14,385 nt of DNA from JBBIOI01 sp037443425 (GTDB taxonomy: Bacteria; Desulfobacterota; BSN033; UBA1163). This document shows positions 14,278 through 14,385 of this stretch, piece after piece. Position 1 is the first letter of the stretch, and each line of letters opens with the position of its first letter. The notes under the pieces are model-generated. The model was not told the DNA's origin, did not search any database, and worked only from the letters and a program-made list of their open reading frames with translations. Where the stretch lies: NCBI GenBank assembly GCA_037443425.1, contig JBBIOI010000087.1, positions 1-14,385 on the forward strand, in the 5' to 3' direction. The position numbers and the translations under genes are program-made.

Positions 14278-14385
14278 TTATCCGAAGTGAAAACAGAGCT
14301 GAAAATCATCAAGGTTGTTTGGTTTAACTCCCCGCAATGCTGTCTTATCCGGATAAAGGAGGTTATAGATCCCATCAGCAATCGC
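14278..14385 (-). CDS. C-terminal end of an unrecognised gene (partial)
   Basis: Reading leftward from the right edge, one frame is open for 35 codons and ends in TAA at 14278-14280. The visible peptide runs from AIADGIYNLLYPDKTALRGV to DDFQLCFHFG. It looks like real protein (mixed hydrophobic and charged residues, with codon use like the neighbouring genes), but it is too short to assign to a family. It precedes the NicX/M29-like gene on the same strand by 108 bases and could be an earlier member of the same catabolic locus. The gap contains its own promoter, so transcription may be partly separate. Confidence 0.5.
   Translation of the reverse strand, partial: AIADGIYNLLYPDKTALRGVKPNNLDDFQLCFHFG

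Noticed and set aside
1..14385. CRISPR array, tRNA/rRNA, insertion sequence or phage genes
   Set aside because: No regularly spaced repeats, no tRNA-like cloverleaf, no transposase or phage-type protein, and no terminal inverted repeats were found on either strand.

Overview
The window holds two gene clusters that converge near 7.3 kb. Both look like uptake-and-catabolism modules for small organic acids. Gene content suggests an anaerobic, Gram-negative-type bacterium, possibly of the Desulfobacterota or a related lineage: a fumarate-reductase/APS-reductase-like flavoprotein, an iron-sulfur electron-transfer protein, periplasmic binding proteins with signal peptides, TTT and TRAP carriers, and a DUF4124 protein. 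That assignment is an inference; there is no rRNA or marker gene here.

Left cluster (+ strand, 1-7241, strongly AT-rich). It starts with the 3' end of a gene that may belong to the NicX/M29-like family. Next come a TctC-type binding protein, an iron-sulfur/FAD electron-transfer protein related to the GltD/dihydropyrimidine dehydrogenase N-terminal unit, an FAD-dependent oxidoreductase of the fumarate reductase/AprA superfamily, a second closely related TctC protein, then TctB and TctA. The oxidoreductase pair sits between two paralogous binding proteins of one transporter. This suggests that the imported acid is the substrate of the flavoprotein complex.

Middle (7242-8128). Two short non-coding stretches flank a leftward DUF4124/coiled-coil/BamE-like gene that appears to lack its signal peptide.

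Right cluster (- strand, read from 14385 down to 8129). After the 3' end of an unrecognised gene comes a good sigma70-type promoter (14220-14248). It is followed by a NicX/M29-like metalloenzyme, a lactate/malate-dehydrogenase-like oxidoreductase, an aspartate/glutamate-racemase-superfamily protein, a TAXI-type TRAP binding protein and a fused 4TM/12TM TRAP permease. Gaps of 26-57 bases suggest one operon. The TRAP genes are visibly richer in G+C than the left cluster, so the locus may be a mosaic.

The most interesting items are the SBP-FeS-flavoprotein-SBP-TctBA cassette, an FeS/FAD protein that seems to have lost its NAD(P)H-binding domain, a flavoprotein without the usual dicarboxylate-binding His/Arg residues, an LDH-fold protein lacking the substrate-binding arginine, and an M29-fold protein with a NicX-like metal site. 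Substrates cannot be read from sequence alone. All alignments mentioned were made by eye.
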